Below are positions 1 to 6,470 of a stretch of 12,013 nucleotides of DNA, piece after piece. The position numbers were made by a program, and so were the translations under genes. The notes below the pieces were generated by a model that was not told the origin of the DNA, made no database searches, and worked only from the letters and a program-made list of their open reading frames with translations. Positions within the stretch are counted from its first letter, which is position 1. Every line of letters begins with the position of its first letter. The stretch comes from an uncultured Selenomonadales bacterium (GTDB lineage Bacteria > Bacillota_C > Negativicutes > Selenomonadales > Selenomonadaceae), in NCBI GenBank assembly GCA_937907035.1, contig CALCTX010000098.1, positions 1 to 12,013 on the forward strand. The letters run 5' to 3'.

Positions 1-6
1 AAGAAA

Positions 7-41
7 TAGTTAATTTTCGCAAAATATAGTATAATATACTA
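7..41 (+). promoter_or_regulatory. Probable promoter of the PHP/response-regulator pair
   Basis: A perfect TATAAT lies at 30-35, about 45 bases before the first start codon. A weak -35 candidate (TAGTTA, 7-12) is 17 bases upstream. The -10 box is centred in a near-palindrome at 27-41 (TAGTAT...ATACTA), which could be an operator or simply AT-rich sequence. The window begins only a few bases upstream, so other elements may be missing. Confidence 0.45.
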
Positions 42-79
42 AATAAGAAATTAGTCTTATTCGATAAAGAAGGCTGCTT

Positions 80-961
80 ATGGCTATAATCGATCTGCAT
101 ATACATTCGAGTTATTCTGACGGCAGTATGACCCCGAAAGAGATAATTGATCTGGCGCGGCAACGTGGTATCGGCGCACTGGCTATCACTGATCACGACA
201 CGGTTGCCGGCGTTGATGAAGCGGAAGCTTATGCTGCGCAGGTGGGAATGGGCTTTTTGCCGGGCATGGAGATAACGGCTCAGTATTATGGACGGAAACT
301 GCATTTGGTAGCATTGCGTTTTGACAGGAATTGTCCGGCGTTCAGGGAGTTTTATCATAAGATCCGTTCGGTGCGTGAAGAACGGATTGGGGAAATAATT
401 ACCGGTATTCATGAAATGGGTGTCGATATCTCTCTGGAAAAGGTAAAAGATTGTACACCTGGCGTGCTTGACCGTTATGCGATAATGCGGTATATGATGA
501 CTTTGAAACTGGCACCGCACGCACAGACTTTATGGGATAATTATATAAATCCGGTCGTAAAGCGCCTGCATTTGTCAATTGACATATCTGCAGAAGAGGC
601 GATAAAAGCGATAAAGGCGGCAGGGGGGATCACCTCGCTGGCACATTATCATAAGCGGATCGGCTTGCAGGGAATGTCACCGGCAGAACAGGAAAATGTT
701 ATTGCCAAGTTGAAAGGATATGGGCTTGACGGTATTGAACAATGGTATCCGACATTTTCGGCCCGGCATATGCAATTTGTCAGCGATATGACGGAAAAGT
801 ATCAGCTGCTGAATACCGGCGGAACGGATTTTCATGGGGCAAACCGCCCCAGTATCGAGTTGGGAACAGGAATTGACAACAATCTGGCAATTCCTTATGA
901 AGTATATTCAATAATAAAATGCGGAGGGGAAAGTAATGAAGAACACAATCCTTATTGTTGA
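80..961 (+). CDS. PHP-domain metal-dependent phosphoesterase (TrpH/RNase AM-like)
   Basis: This 293-residue protein has the full set of PHP-family metal ligands: H7-x-H9 followed by D14, D38-H39-D40 (TDHD), E64, H75, H189 and D250-x-H252 (GTDFHG). The PHP family includes E. coli TrpH/YciV (RNase AM), which removes nucleotides from the 5' ends of short RNAs and hydrolyses pAp-like nucleotides. The length and motif spacing fit that stand-alone group better than the PHP domains of DNA polymerases or histidinol phosphatase. The start follows an AAGAAGG ribosome binding site (67-73). The 3' end overlaps the next gene by 26 bases, so the two are probably translated together. The catalytic class is clear; the substrate is inferred. 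A cytoplasmic enzyme is expected, as no signal peptide is visible. Confidence 0.85.
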   Translation: MAIIDLHIHSSYSDGSMTPKEIIDLARQRGIGALAITDHDTVAGVDEAEAYAAQVGMGFLPGMEITAQYYGRKLHLVALRFDRNCPAFREFYHKIRSVREERIGEIITGIHEMGVDISLEKVKDCTPGVLDRYAIMRYMMTLKLAPHAQTLWDNYINPVVKRLHLSIDISAEEAIKAIKAAGGITSLAHYHKRIGLQGMSPAEQENVIAKLKGYGLDGIEQWYPTFSARHMQFVSDMTEKYQLLNTGGTDFHGANRPSIELGTGIDNNLAIPYEVYSIIKCGGESNEEHNPYC

Positions 962-2009
962 TGATGCTGACATCAATCGTGATCTGCTGCGGAACATTTT
1001 TGAGGAACAGTTTCCGATAATTGAAGCAGCTGACGGCGAGGAAGCTATTGAAGTGTTAAAAGATAAGTCTGCGGAAATAGCCGTTATTTTTCTTGATCTC
1101 GTTATGCCGAAAAAAGGCGGTTTGGATGTTTTGGAATTCATGCGGGAAGCAGAGCTTATCAATCGCATTCCGGTAATTATGATAACCGGTCAGGCAACCA
1201 ACGAAACTGACGTCAAGGCTTATGAATGCGGAGCAGCCGATATTATTTACAAGCCGTTTGATGCTATGGTCGTTATGCGTCGTACTACCAACCTTATGGA
1301 ACAGTATGAGATCCGTAATGAGATGGAATCAAAGCTGGAAGTCAGAACCCGGGAACTTCGCGAGAGCCAGCAAAAGCTTGCCAAGAACTTTGAATTCCTA
1401 AGCAACGCTTTGGGGTCGATCATTGAATATCGTATGCCGGATTCCGGAAAACACGTTAAACGGGTTCGGGCTTTTGCCAAGATAATTCTCGGCTATCTGC
1501 AGAATAATTATCCGGAGTATGCTATCAATGAATCACGGGCAGAGATGATCCTGGCAGCGATCGGTTTCCATGATATCGGTAAGTTTGCGATTCCGGATAA
1601 GGTCCTTACCAAGAAAGAGCGTCTTAGTACTGAAGAAGAAACTCTGCTCAAACGTCATACGATTTACGGTTGCGAGATACTTGAACAGATAAAACAGGAA
1701 GACAGTGAATTCTATAAATATTGCTATGATATCTGTCGTTGGCATCATGAACGTTATGACGGAAACGGTTATCCGGATAAACTCGTAGGAGAAAATACCC
1801 CGATTGCAGCTCAAGTTGTCGGTTTGTGCGATTGCTTTGACAAACTGGTCAAAGATGGTATGTACAAAGAAGATTCGCCGGTTAAAAAAGCAATTGATAT
1901 GATTAAAGCCGGGAAGTATGGTGTATTCTCCGATAAACTCCTGGATTGCTTGGAAATGGCGCGGTTTGACCTTTCGTCAGCTGTCAGCCGCGGGGTAGAA
2001 TTCCTCTAA
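936..2009 (+). CDS. Response regulator with HD-GYP phosphodiesterase output domain
   Basis: The 357-residue protein begins with a receiver domain (about 1-120) having the acidic pair D9-D10, phosphoacceptor D54, T84 and K106 (YKPF). A charged, probably coiled linker follows (about 120-150), then an HD-GYP domain. Visible metal-site residues are H173, H212-D213 with K216, H241, H270-H271 and D299, and the GYP signature is in DGNGYP (275-280). HD-GYP proteins such as RpfG hydrolyse cyclic di-GMP to pGpG or GMP, so phosphorylation of D54 would be expected to control this activity. No partner histidine kinase is in the window. ATG 936 follows a GGAGGGG ribosome binding site (923-929) inside the upstream PHP gene, giving a 26-base overlap. 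Domain assignment is firm; cyclic di-GMP as substrate is a family inference. Confidence 0.9.
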   Translation: MKNTILIVDDADINRDLLRNIFEEQFPIIEAADGEEAIEVLKDKSAEIAVIFLDLVMPKKGGLDVLEFMREAELINRIPVIMITGQATNETDVKAYECGAADIIYKPFDAMVVMRRTTNLMEQYEIRNEMESKLEVRTRELRESQQKLAKNFEFLSNALGSIIEYRMPDSGKHVKRVRAFAKIILGYLQNNYPEYAINESRAEMILAAIGFHDIGKFAIPDKVLTKKERLSTEEETLLKRHTIYGCEILEQIKQEDSEFYKYCYDICRWHHERYDGNGYPDKLVGENTPIAAQVVGLCDCFDKLVKDGMYKEDSPVKKAIDMIKAGKYGVFSDKLLDCLEMARFDLSSAVSRGVEFL

Positions 2010-2066
2010 AAATATTTATTTTATCTTCAATGATGAATATTTAAAATAATACTTCTTTTTTAATTC

Positions 2067-2113
2067 AGCCGCCGTGATCGCGAAGAATCGCTCCAGATAA
2101 CGGCGGCTTTTAA
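2067..2113 (+). terminator. Rho-independent terminator after the response regulator
   Basis: A 9-base-pair stem, AGCCGCCGT (2067-2075) with ACGGCGGCT (2100-2108), is followed by a T run (2108-2112). The loop contains a small inner hairpin, GCGA-AGAA-TCGC. It lies about 60 bases after the response regulator stop and ends that transcription unit. Confidence 0.8.
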
Positions 2114-2136
2114 TTATAAAAAATAGGAATAATGTC

Positions 2137-2165
2137 TTATGTTTTTGTCGATTTTATGCGATAAT
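2137..2165 (+). promoter_or_regulatory. Probable extended -10 promoter for the small ORF and tadA
   Basis: TGCGATAAT (2157-2165) is an extended -10 element, with a weak -35 candidate TTATGT (2137-2142) 17 bases upstream. It lies between the preceding terminator and the ribosome binding site of the small gene at 2205. The CGATAA part faintly recalls sigma-28 promoters, but no matching -35 was found. Confidence 0.45.
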
Positions 2166-2204
2166 ATAGTCAAAGGAAAATAAATTTTCAGTGAGGAGGG
2201 GAAG

Positions 2205-2447
2205 ATGATGATTGAAAGAGTTAAAGGAATATCTCAAGTCAATCCGGTAAGCTTAGGAGCTGGTGGAATGGGTGACCGGCAGAGCAGCGGAAATGGTAAT
2301 TCAGCATTTCATAATATGCTTTCGCAGGCAATGAAGCCGAAATCTTCTCCGGCAGTTCCTGAAACTTATACAGTAGATCTCAATCGGGTTACACATTCCT
2401 TGTTTTATCAGGGGGTTGCAACTCTTGATGCTGTCAGGCGGGCTTAA
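2205..2447 (+). CDS. Small hypothetical protein translationally coupled to tadA
   Basis: I do not recognise this 80-residue protein. It has no signal peptide, membrane helix or cysteine pair. Residues about 18-30 are rich in Gly, Ser and Asn and look disordered. The C-terminal half is more ordered, with the hydrophobic pattern of a short helix (SLFYQGVATLDAVRRA). It is likely real: an excellent AGGAGG ribosome binding site (2194-2199) precedes two adjacent ATGs (2205 and 2208), a promoter candidate lies upstream, and its TAA overlaps the tadA ATG as TAATG. That arrangement implies translational coupling. A loose likeness to short flagellar-type proteins (FHNMLSQAMK) is too weak to name. Function unknown. 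Confidence 0.7.
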   Translation: MMIERVKGISQVNPVSLGAGGMGDRQSSGNGNSAFHNMLSQAMKPKSSPAVPETYTVDLNRVTHSLFYQGVATLDAVRRA

Positions 2448-2899
2448 TGATCAACGATAAATATTTTATGCAAATAGCAATTGAAGAAGCGAAAAAGGCC
2501 TTGGCTGAAGGTGAAGTGCCAATTGGTGCCGTCCTTGTTGATGATAAGGACGGCATTGTTGTGTCGGCACATAATTTGCGGGAACAGCTTCATGATGCTA
2601 CGGCACATGCTGAAGTAGTTGCCATCAGGGAAGCGGGCAAAAAAATGGGCGAGTGGAGATTGAAGAACTGTACATTGTATGTTACAGTTGAGCCTTGCCC
2701 GATGTGTGCCGGAGCAATAGTAATGGCCCGGATCAAGCGCATAGTCTATGGGATACCGGACAGTAAAGCCGGTGCAGTCGAATCGCTGTTTAATATTCCC
2801 GGACATCCCGGTCTGAATCATAATCCTGAGGTCAGAGCCGGAGTGTTGGAAGATGAATGCAAAGAGTTGATGCAAAAATTTTTCGTTGAGAGACGCTGA
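2447..2899 (+). CDS. tadA: tRNA-specific adenosine deaminase TadA
   Basis: TadA deaminates the wobble adenosine (A34) of tRNA-Arg(ACG) to inosine so that one tRNA reads three arginine codons. The 150-residue length is normal. The cytidine/deoxycytidylate deaminase zinc site is complete: H54-A-E56, with E56 as proton shuttle, and P83-C84-P-M-C87. The N-terminal segment with GEVPIGAVLV is typical of TadA and GuaD-like deaminases. The NPEVRAGVLEDECKELMQKFF C-terminus is the TadA-type tail that contacts tRNA. There is no separate ribosome binding site: the ATG overlaps the stop of the upstream small gene (TAATG), so translation probably depends on reinitiation. The gene ends shortly before the palindromic terminator element at 2925. 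Confidence 0.95.
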   Translation: MINDKYFMQIAIEEAKKALAEGEVPIGAVLVDDKDGIVVSAHNLREQLHDATAHAEVVAIREAGKKMGEWRLKNCTLYVTVEPCPMCAGAIVMARIKRIVYGIPDSKAGAVESLFNIPGHPGLNHNPEVRAGVLEDECKELMQKFFVERR

Positions 2900-2924
2900 T
2901 GAAAAGCAGATTGTCAAATGTCAA

Positions 2925-3060
2925 AAAAGGGCTGTCGCATATTAAGATTTAGCCCGTCATGCTGAACTTGATTCAGCATCCTCGTGTACAACGTTGCACA
3001 ATGGGATTCCGGATCAAGTCCGGAATGACAGGTTATTCTATAATATGCGACAGTCCTTTT
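2925..3060. repeat. Palindromic element, copy 1, nested in a bidirectional terminator stem
   Basis: The outer arms 2925-2944 and 3041-3060 form a 20-pair stem whose only irregularity is a G-T (G-U in RNA) pair. It is bordered by an A run on the left (2923-2928) and a T run on the right (3057-3060), so it can terminate both tadA (plus) and nadE (minus, stop 7 bases away). Inside is a 75-base core (2955-3029) with three small hairpins: ATGCTGAA/TTCAGCAT (loop 2967-2971), an imperfect centre around CAACGTTG, and ATTCCGGA/TCCGGAAT (loop 3014-3018). The core ends are inverted repeats (CGTCAT and ATGAC). The core is the inverted counterpart of copy 2 at 6357-6429. No protein-coding role is supported. 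Confidence 0.85.
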
Positions 3061-3067
3061 AGTATAG

Positions 3068-4669
3068 TTATTTATTTTTCAGTTCAAGATATTTTTGTGG
3101 GAACCAGACACCGTTTTGCGGTTCAGGAAAACGGCCAAATGGGAATTTGGAAACAGCAAGTATCGGCGGGGCTTGCAATCGCTTGGCAACAGCCATTCCC
3201 TGATAGAGTCGCCACCAGCGTTCAAGATCGGCAATAAATTGAGCAGTGGTCGGGAAGAGCTTTTTCGTCAGTCCCGGCTGACAGTTAATTTTGACGTCAA
3301 TTATATCAGCCTGATACCATTGCAATAATTCAAGCGGAGTGACACGCGGCTGTGCTTCGGTAAAAGCGCGGAATAAATAGTCATGATATGGATAGGTGAG
3401 CGGGTCGCCTTTGCCGGCAGTTATATCCTGTTCGGCAGAAAGTTCGGCGCTCGGTTGAATGTCAATTGTTCCTTGGGGGATTATTTCCCGTTTAAATATT
3501 TTTTCGTTGAGGTAGCGGGCCAGTTCGTATATCTGATATTTCCAAAGGTCAGCCAATGCCGCAAAGAATCCGGCTCCGTCACCGTACATTGTCGAATAGC
3601 CGATTGTTGTTTCAGCTTTGTTGGCATTGCAGGTAAATGCGCCACCGACAGCTGCGGCAATTGCCGCGAGTACACGGGAAGAGCGGTCTCGCGCTTGTAT
3701 GTTTTCTGCTGTCAGCTGGCTGACTGTCAGATTTTCTTTCTGGCTGCCATGTGCAAAACTGATGGTTTGTAATTGGCTGACTGTCAGATTGACACTGTCA
3801 CCTATCGGGAAGACGGCGTAATTACATCCAAGGTTTTCTGCCAGTTGTCCGGCAAGGTCTTTAGTAATTTGTGAGTTGAACTGACTGGGGAGATTTACAA
3901 GGTAGATGTTTTCCGGGGGAAGAATTGTCGCATAAAGTGCGGCTGATACGGCTGAATCTATACCGCCGGATATGCCGATTACGACTTTTTTTATGCCGGT
4001 TGACGTCAAAAATTGTTCAGTACCAAGTCTGACAGCCTGATAGATTTCAGCAATCGTGTCTGCAGACGGCAGAGGAATGACCGGCAGGCTGTTGATTTCG
4101 TCAATGTCAATTATTGTGAGTGATTCTGTCAAAGCCGGCAACAGAACCCGAAGTTTTCCATTTCTGTCGATAAGGCAGCTTGTTCCGCCAAAAAGGCTGA
4201 CAGTTTTGCCGATATTCTGGATACCAGTGTTATTGACAGCAATAAGCGGCAGCTTATTTTTTATAGCTGTCCGGCATCGGTCAGCTATTCGTTCGGCAGG
4301 ATAGCAGTAGTAATATGGTTCGCTTACAGTTTCAAGGATAAATTGCTGATCGTTCAGTTTGATCATCGTATCGGTAAATGGTTGAAGAGTTTGGTCTTTT
4401 GCCAGCCAGGTCGATCCGTTATTACCGAAGATGACATTTATATCCTGCGATGCCAGTGCAATCTGTTCGGCAAAATTATTGCATTCGTCAAGATAGGCGG
4501 GCTGACTGGCTGCAGCTCCGCAATATTTTCCGCCGATTACTTCTGCAGGAAAGATGACAGTTTTGACAGCTGCTTTTTTTGCGTCAGCAATCGTTTGCAG
4601 GATTTTGTCAATATTTATTGAGGGATGACCGGCTTTGACGTCAATTTGAGCCAGAGCAATTTTATTCAC
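3068..4669 (-). CDS. nadE: NAD synthetase, with degenerate glutaminase domain
   Basis: NadE makes NAD from nicotinate adenine dinucleotide, ATP and an amide donor. The 533-residue protein has an N-terminal nitrilase-like part (about 1-190) and a C-terminal synthetase part. The synthetase has the ATP pyrophosphatase loop SGGIDS (234-239), TAENIQARDR, the Asn-Lys-Ala-Glu motif and a YSTMYGDGAG segment. In the N-terminal part, E43 of the usual Glu-Lys-Cys triad is present. The stretch that should carry the catalytic Lys (LPNYGVFDE region) and Cys (CED motif) seems absent: only about 33 residues separate FGNNG (81) from SEPYY (116). The enzyme may therefore use free ammonia. A 19-residue partial duplication (NLTVSQL twice) precedes TAENIQ. 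The start is GTG, preceded by AGAAGGA. It converges on tadA and diverges from thrC. Confidence 0.88.
   Translation of the reverse strand: MNKIALAQIDVKAGHPSINIDKILQTIADAKKAAVKTVIFPAEVIGGKYCGAAASQPAYLDECNNFAEQIALASQDINVIFGNNGSTWLAKDQTLQPFTDTMIKLNDQQFILETVSEPYYYCYPAERIADRCRTAIKNKLPLIAVNNTGIQNIGKTVSLFGGTSCLIDRNGKLRVLLPALTESLTIIDIDEINSLPVIPLPSADTIAEIYQAVRLGTEQFLTSTGIKKVVIGISGGIDSAVSAALYATILPPENIYLVNLPSQFNSQITKDLAGQLAENLGCNYAVFPIGDSVNLTVSQLQTISFAHGSQKENLTVSQLTAENIQARDRSSRVLAAIAAAVGGAFTCNANKAETTIGYSTMYGDGAGFFAALADLWKYQIYELARYLNEKIFKREIIPQGTIDIQPSAELSAEQDITAGKGDPLTYPYHDYLFRAFTEAQPRVTPLELLQWYQADIIDVKINCQPGLTKKLFPTTAQFIADLERWWRLYQGMAVAKRLQAPPILAVSKFPFGRFPEPQNGVWFPQKYLELKNK
3717..3790. repeat. 17-base direct repeat inside nadE
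   Basis: TGGCTGACTGTCAGATT occurs exactly at 3717-3733 and 3774-3790, a period of 57 bases (19 codons). It encodes NLTVSQL twice on the minus strand. Because the period is a multiple of three, the reading frame is kept. It looks like a small partial duplication just before the conserved ENIQAR motif. Confidence 0.75.
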
Positions 4670-4823
4670 AATAATGTCCTTCTTTCAAAGTCATTTGTCT
4701 TTCATTTTATTAAAACTTATGATAAAATATAATGGTTTATTAATTGACAGAGATTTTTCTTTTGATTAAGCTTCATTCTATCACAAAGATAGCAATGTGG
4801 ACAATATTTTGACAAGAAGAGGG
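4670..4823. promoter_or_regulatory. Divergent promoter region between nadE and thrC
   Basis: This AT-rich interval separates two divergent genes. On the plus strand TTGACA (4744-4749) is a perfect -35, but the best -10 at 17 bases spacing is poor (TAAGCT, 4767-4772). A separate TATAAT lies at 4728-4733 with a weak -35 (TTTTAT, 4705-4710). On the minus strand the nadE ribosome binding site is AGAAGGA, just upstream of the GTG at 4669. A 5-pair hairpin (4778-4792) follows. No leader peptide rich in Thr or Ile, T-box or riboswitch was found. Confidence 0.4.
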
Positions 4824-4829
4824 ATGACT

Positions 4830-6314
4830 ATGAAGTACATAAGCACACGGGGCAATGATCAGAATTATGATGCGGCCGAGGCGATCATCGCCGGTTTGGC
4901 TGATGACGGCGGTTTGTTTGTGCCGACTGATATGCCGAAGGTTGACAGTCAGTTTGTTGAAAGTTTGGTCAATGTTTCTTATCAGGAACGGGCAAAGAAA
5001 GTTTTGAGTTTATTTTTGACGGATTTTTCCGCTGAGGAGATCAGCGGCTGCGTAGAGCGGGCTTACGGCAATAATAAATTCGATTCGGAAGCTGTTGCGC
5101 CATTGACGATTTTTGACGATTTGTCAGTACTAGAGCTTTGGCATGGCCCGACGAGTGCGTTTAAGGATATGGCATTGCAGCTTTTGCCGCAGCTGATGAG
5201 CACTTCTTTAAAGAAAACCGGCGAGAAGGACCAGGTACTTATTTTGGTCGCTACTTCCGGTGATACCGGCAAAGCGGCTCTGGAAGGGTTTAAAGACGTT
5301 CCGCAGATAAAGATAGAAGTATTTTATCCGGACGGCGGTGTCAGCAAGATCCAGCGTTTGCAGATGATCACCCAGGCCGGTGGCAATGTTTCGGTCATGG
5401 CGGTAAAGGGCAATTTTGATGATGCGCAGACCGGGGTAAAAAAGATATTCAGTGATAAAGAGTTTAATGCCAAGCTGAATGAGGCGGGTGTAAAACTTTC
5501 ATCAGCTAATTCGATCAACTGGGGCCGGTTGGTGCCGCAGATCGTTTATTATTTCAGCGCCTATGCTGATATGGTCAAAGCTGGCAAGATAAAGAACGGC
5601 GATGAGATCAATTTCACTGTTCCGACCGGTAACTTCGGAAATATTTTGGCCGGATTTTATGCTAAGCTCATGGGATTGCCGGTTGGCCGCCTTATTTGTG
5701 CATCCAATAAGAATAATGTGTTGACGGATTTCCTGCGGAGCGGATATTATGACCGGAATCGTGATTTCTTTAAGACGATCACGCCATCGATGGATATTTT
5801 GATCTCCAGCAATTTGGAGCGGCTGCTCTATCATTTGACTAATGATACGGATAAGGTCAGCGAATGGATGGAACAGCTCAAAGCTGATGGCCGTTATGAT
5901 GTCGGTGAAGGCTTGCTGCTCAGGATCAACAATCTGTTCTGGGCTGATTGGGCCGATGATGAAAAGACTGCTAAAACGATTGAAGCGGTATATAAAGAGA
6001 AAAAGTATATTCCTGATCCGCATACGGCTGTTGCCTGGGCGGTTGCCAAGGAATATCAGCGCAAGACAAGTGATAAGCGCCCGATGGTGGTTGTTTCCAC
6101 AGCCAGCCCGTACAAGTTTAATGACAGTGTTTTGCAGGCGCTGTCGATCGATCTTGGCGATGGCGAACCGTTCACATTGCTTGATAAACTGGAAGCGGTC
6201 AATGCGGTAAAAGCTCCGCAGGGATTGGCCGGCTTGCGTACGGCGGCAGTACGGCACGAAGGCGTTTGTGCTAAAGAAGATATGCCGCAGGCAGTATTGG
6301 ATTTTGTAAAGTAA
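4830..6314 (+). CDS. thrC: Threonine synthase
   Basis: ThrC converts O-phosphohomoserine to threonine using pyridoxal phosphate. The 494-residue length fits the longer bacterial/fungal class. The N-terminus MKYISTRG is characteristic. The cofactor lysine is K112 in GPTSAFKDMAL, and the phosphate-binding loop SGDTG is at 143-147. Other family blocks are GGNVSVMAVKGNFDDAQ, SANSINWGRLVPQI and VPTGNFGNILAG. I chose ATG 4830 because AGAGGG (4818-4823) is spaced correctly and the family starts here; an upstream in-frame GTG (4797) and ATG (4824) would add residues without homology. It stands alone, with a divergent nadE upstream and the second palindromic element just after its stop. No hom or thrB gene is in the window. 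Confidence 0.96.
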   Translation: MKYISTRGNDQNYDAAEAIIAGLADDGGLFVPTDMPKVDSQFVESLVNVSYQERAKKVLSLFLTDFSAEEISGCVERAYGNNKFDSEAVAPLTIFDDLSVLELWHGPTSAFKDMALQLLPQLMSTSLKKTGEKDQVLILVATSGDTGKAALEGFKDVPQIKIEVFYPDGGVSKIQRLQMITQAGGNVSVMAVKGNFDDAQTGVKKIFSDKEFNAKLNEAGVKLSSANSINWGRLVPQIVYYFSAYADMVKAGKIKNGDEINFTVPTGNFGNILAGFYAKLMGLPVGRLICASNKNNVLTDFLRSGYYDRNRDFFKTITPSMDILISSNLERLLYHLTNDTDKVSEWMEQLKADGRYDVGEGLLLRINNLFWADWADDEKTAKTIEAVYKEKKYIPDPHTAVAWAVAKEYQRKTSDKRPMVVVSTASPYKFNDSVLQALSIDLGDGEPFTLLDKLEAVNAVKAPQGLAGLRTAAVRHEGVCAKEDMPQAVLDFVK

Positions 6315-6324
6315 ATAATTAGAT

Positions 6325-6451
6325 AGAAGCTGCAGCATTAAGCTTATATTATGCCACGTCATTCCGAACTTGATTCGGAATCCCCTTTTGCTGATAATCA
6401 GGGGATGCTGAAACAAGTTCAGCATGACGGAAGTTTAATGTTGCAGCTTCT
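6325..6451. repeat. Palindromic element, copy 2, nested in the thrC terminator stem
   Basis: The outer arms 6325-6341 and 6435-6451 form a 17-pair stem with a single G-T (G-U) pair, followed by T-rich sequence (TTGTTTT), as expected of a terminator after thrC. The 73-base core (6357-6429) holds hairpins ATTCCGAA/TTCGGAAT, a short central CTGA-TAA-TCAG, and ATGCTGAA/TTCAGCAT. Its ends match the reverse complement of copy 1 almost exactly, while the central spacer differs. In the first hairpin the G-C pair of copy 1 is an A-T pair here: both sides changed together. The outer arms of the two copies are unrelated, so they belong to the site and not to the element. Confidence 0.82.
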
Positions 6452-6470
6452 TGTTTTAATGGTGAGTATT

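Noticed and set aside
4778..4792. Hairpin before thrC as an attenuator or T-box
   Set aside because: The stem has only five pairs, lacks a T run, and no leader peptide or T-box consensus is visible.
4797..4829. Upstream GTG start for thrC
   Set aside because: The extra residues have no family counterpart, and the ribosome binding site places the start at ATG 4830.
5502..6425. Long minus-strand frame opposite thrC
   Set aside because: It is a shadow of the clearly conserved thrC frame, and its first residues come from the repeat element.
2925..6451. CRISPR array or transposon ends
   Set aside because: There are only two copies 3.3 kb apart, inverted, without regular spacers or a transposase, and no target-site duplication could be recognised.
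6351..6470. Upstream extension of RecG beginning MPRHSELDSES
   Set aside because: It is translation through the palindromic element; homology to RecG and the ribosome binding site begin at 6471.
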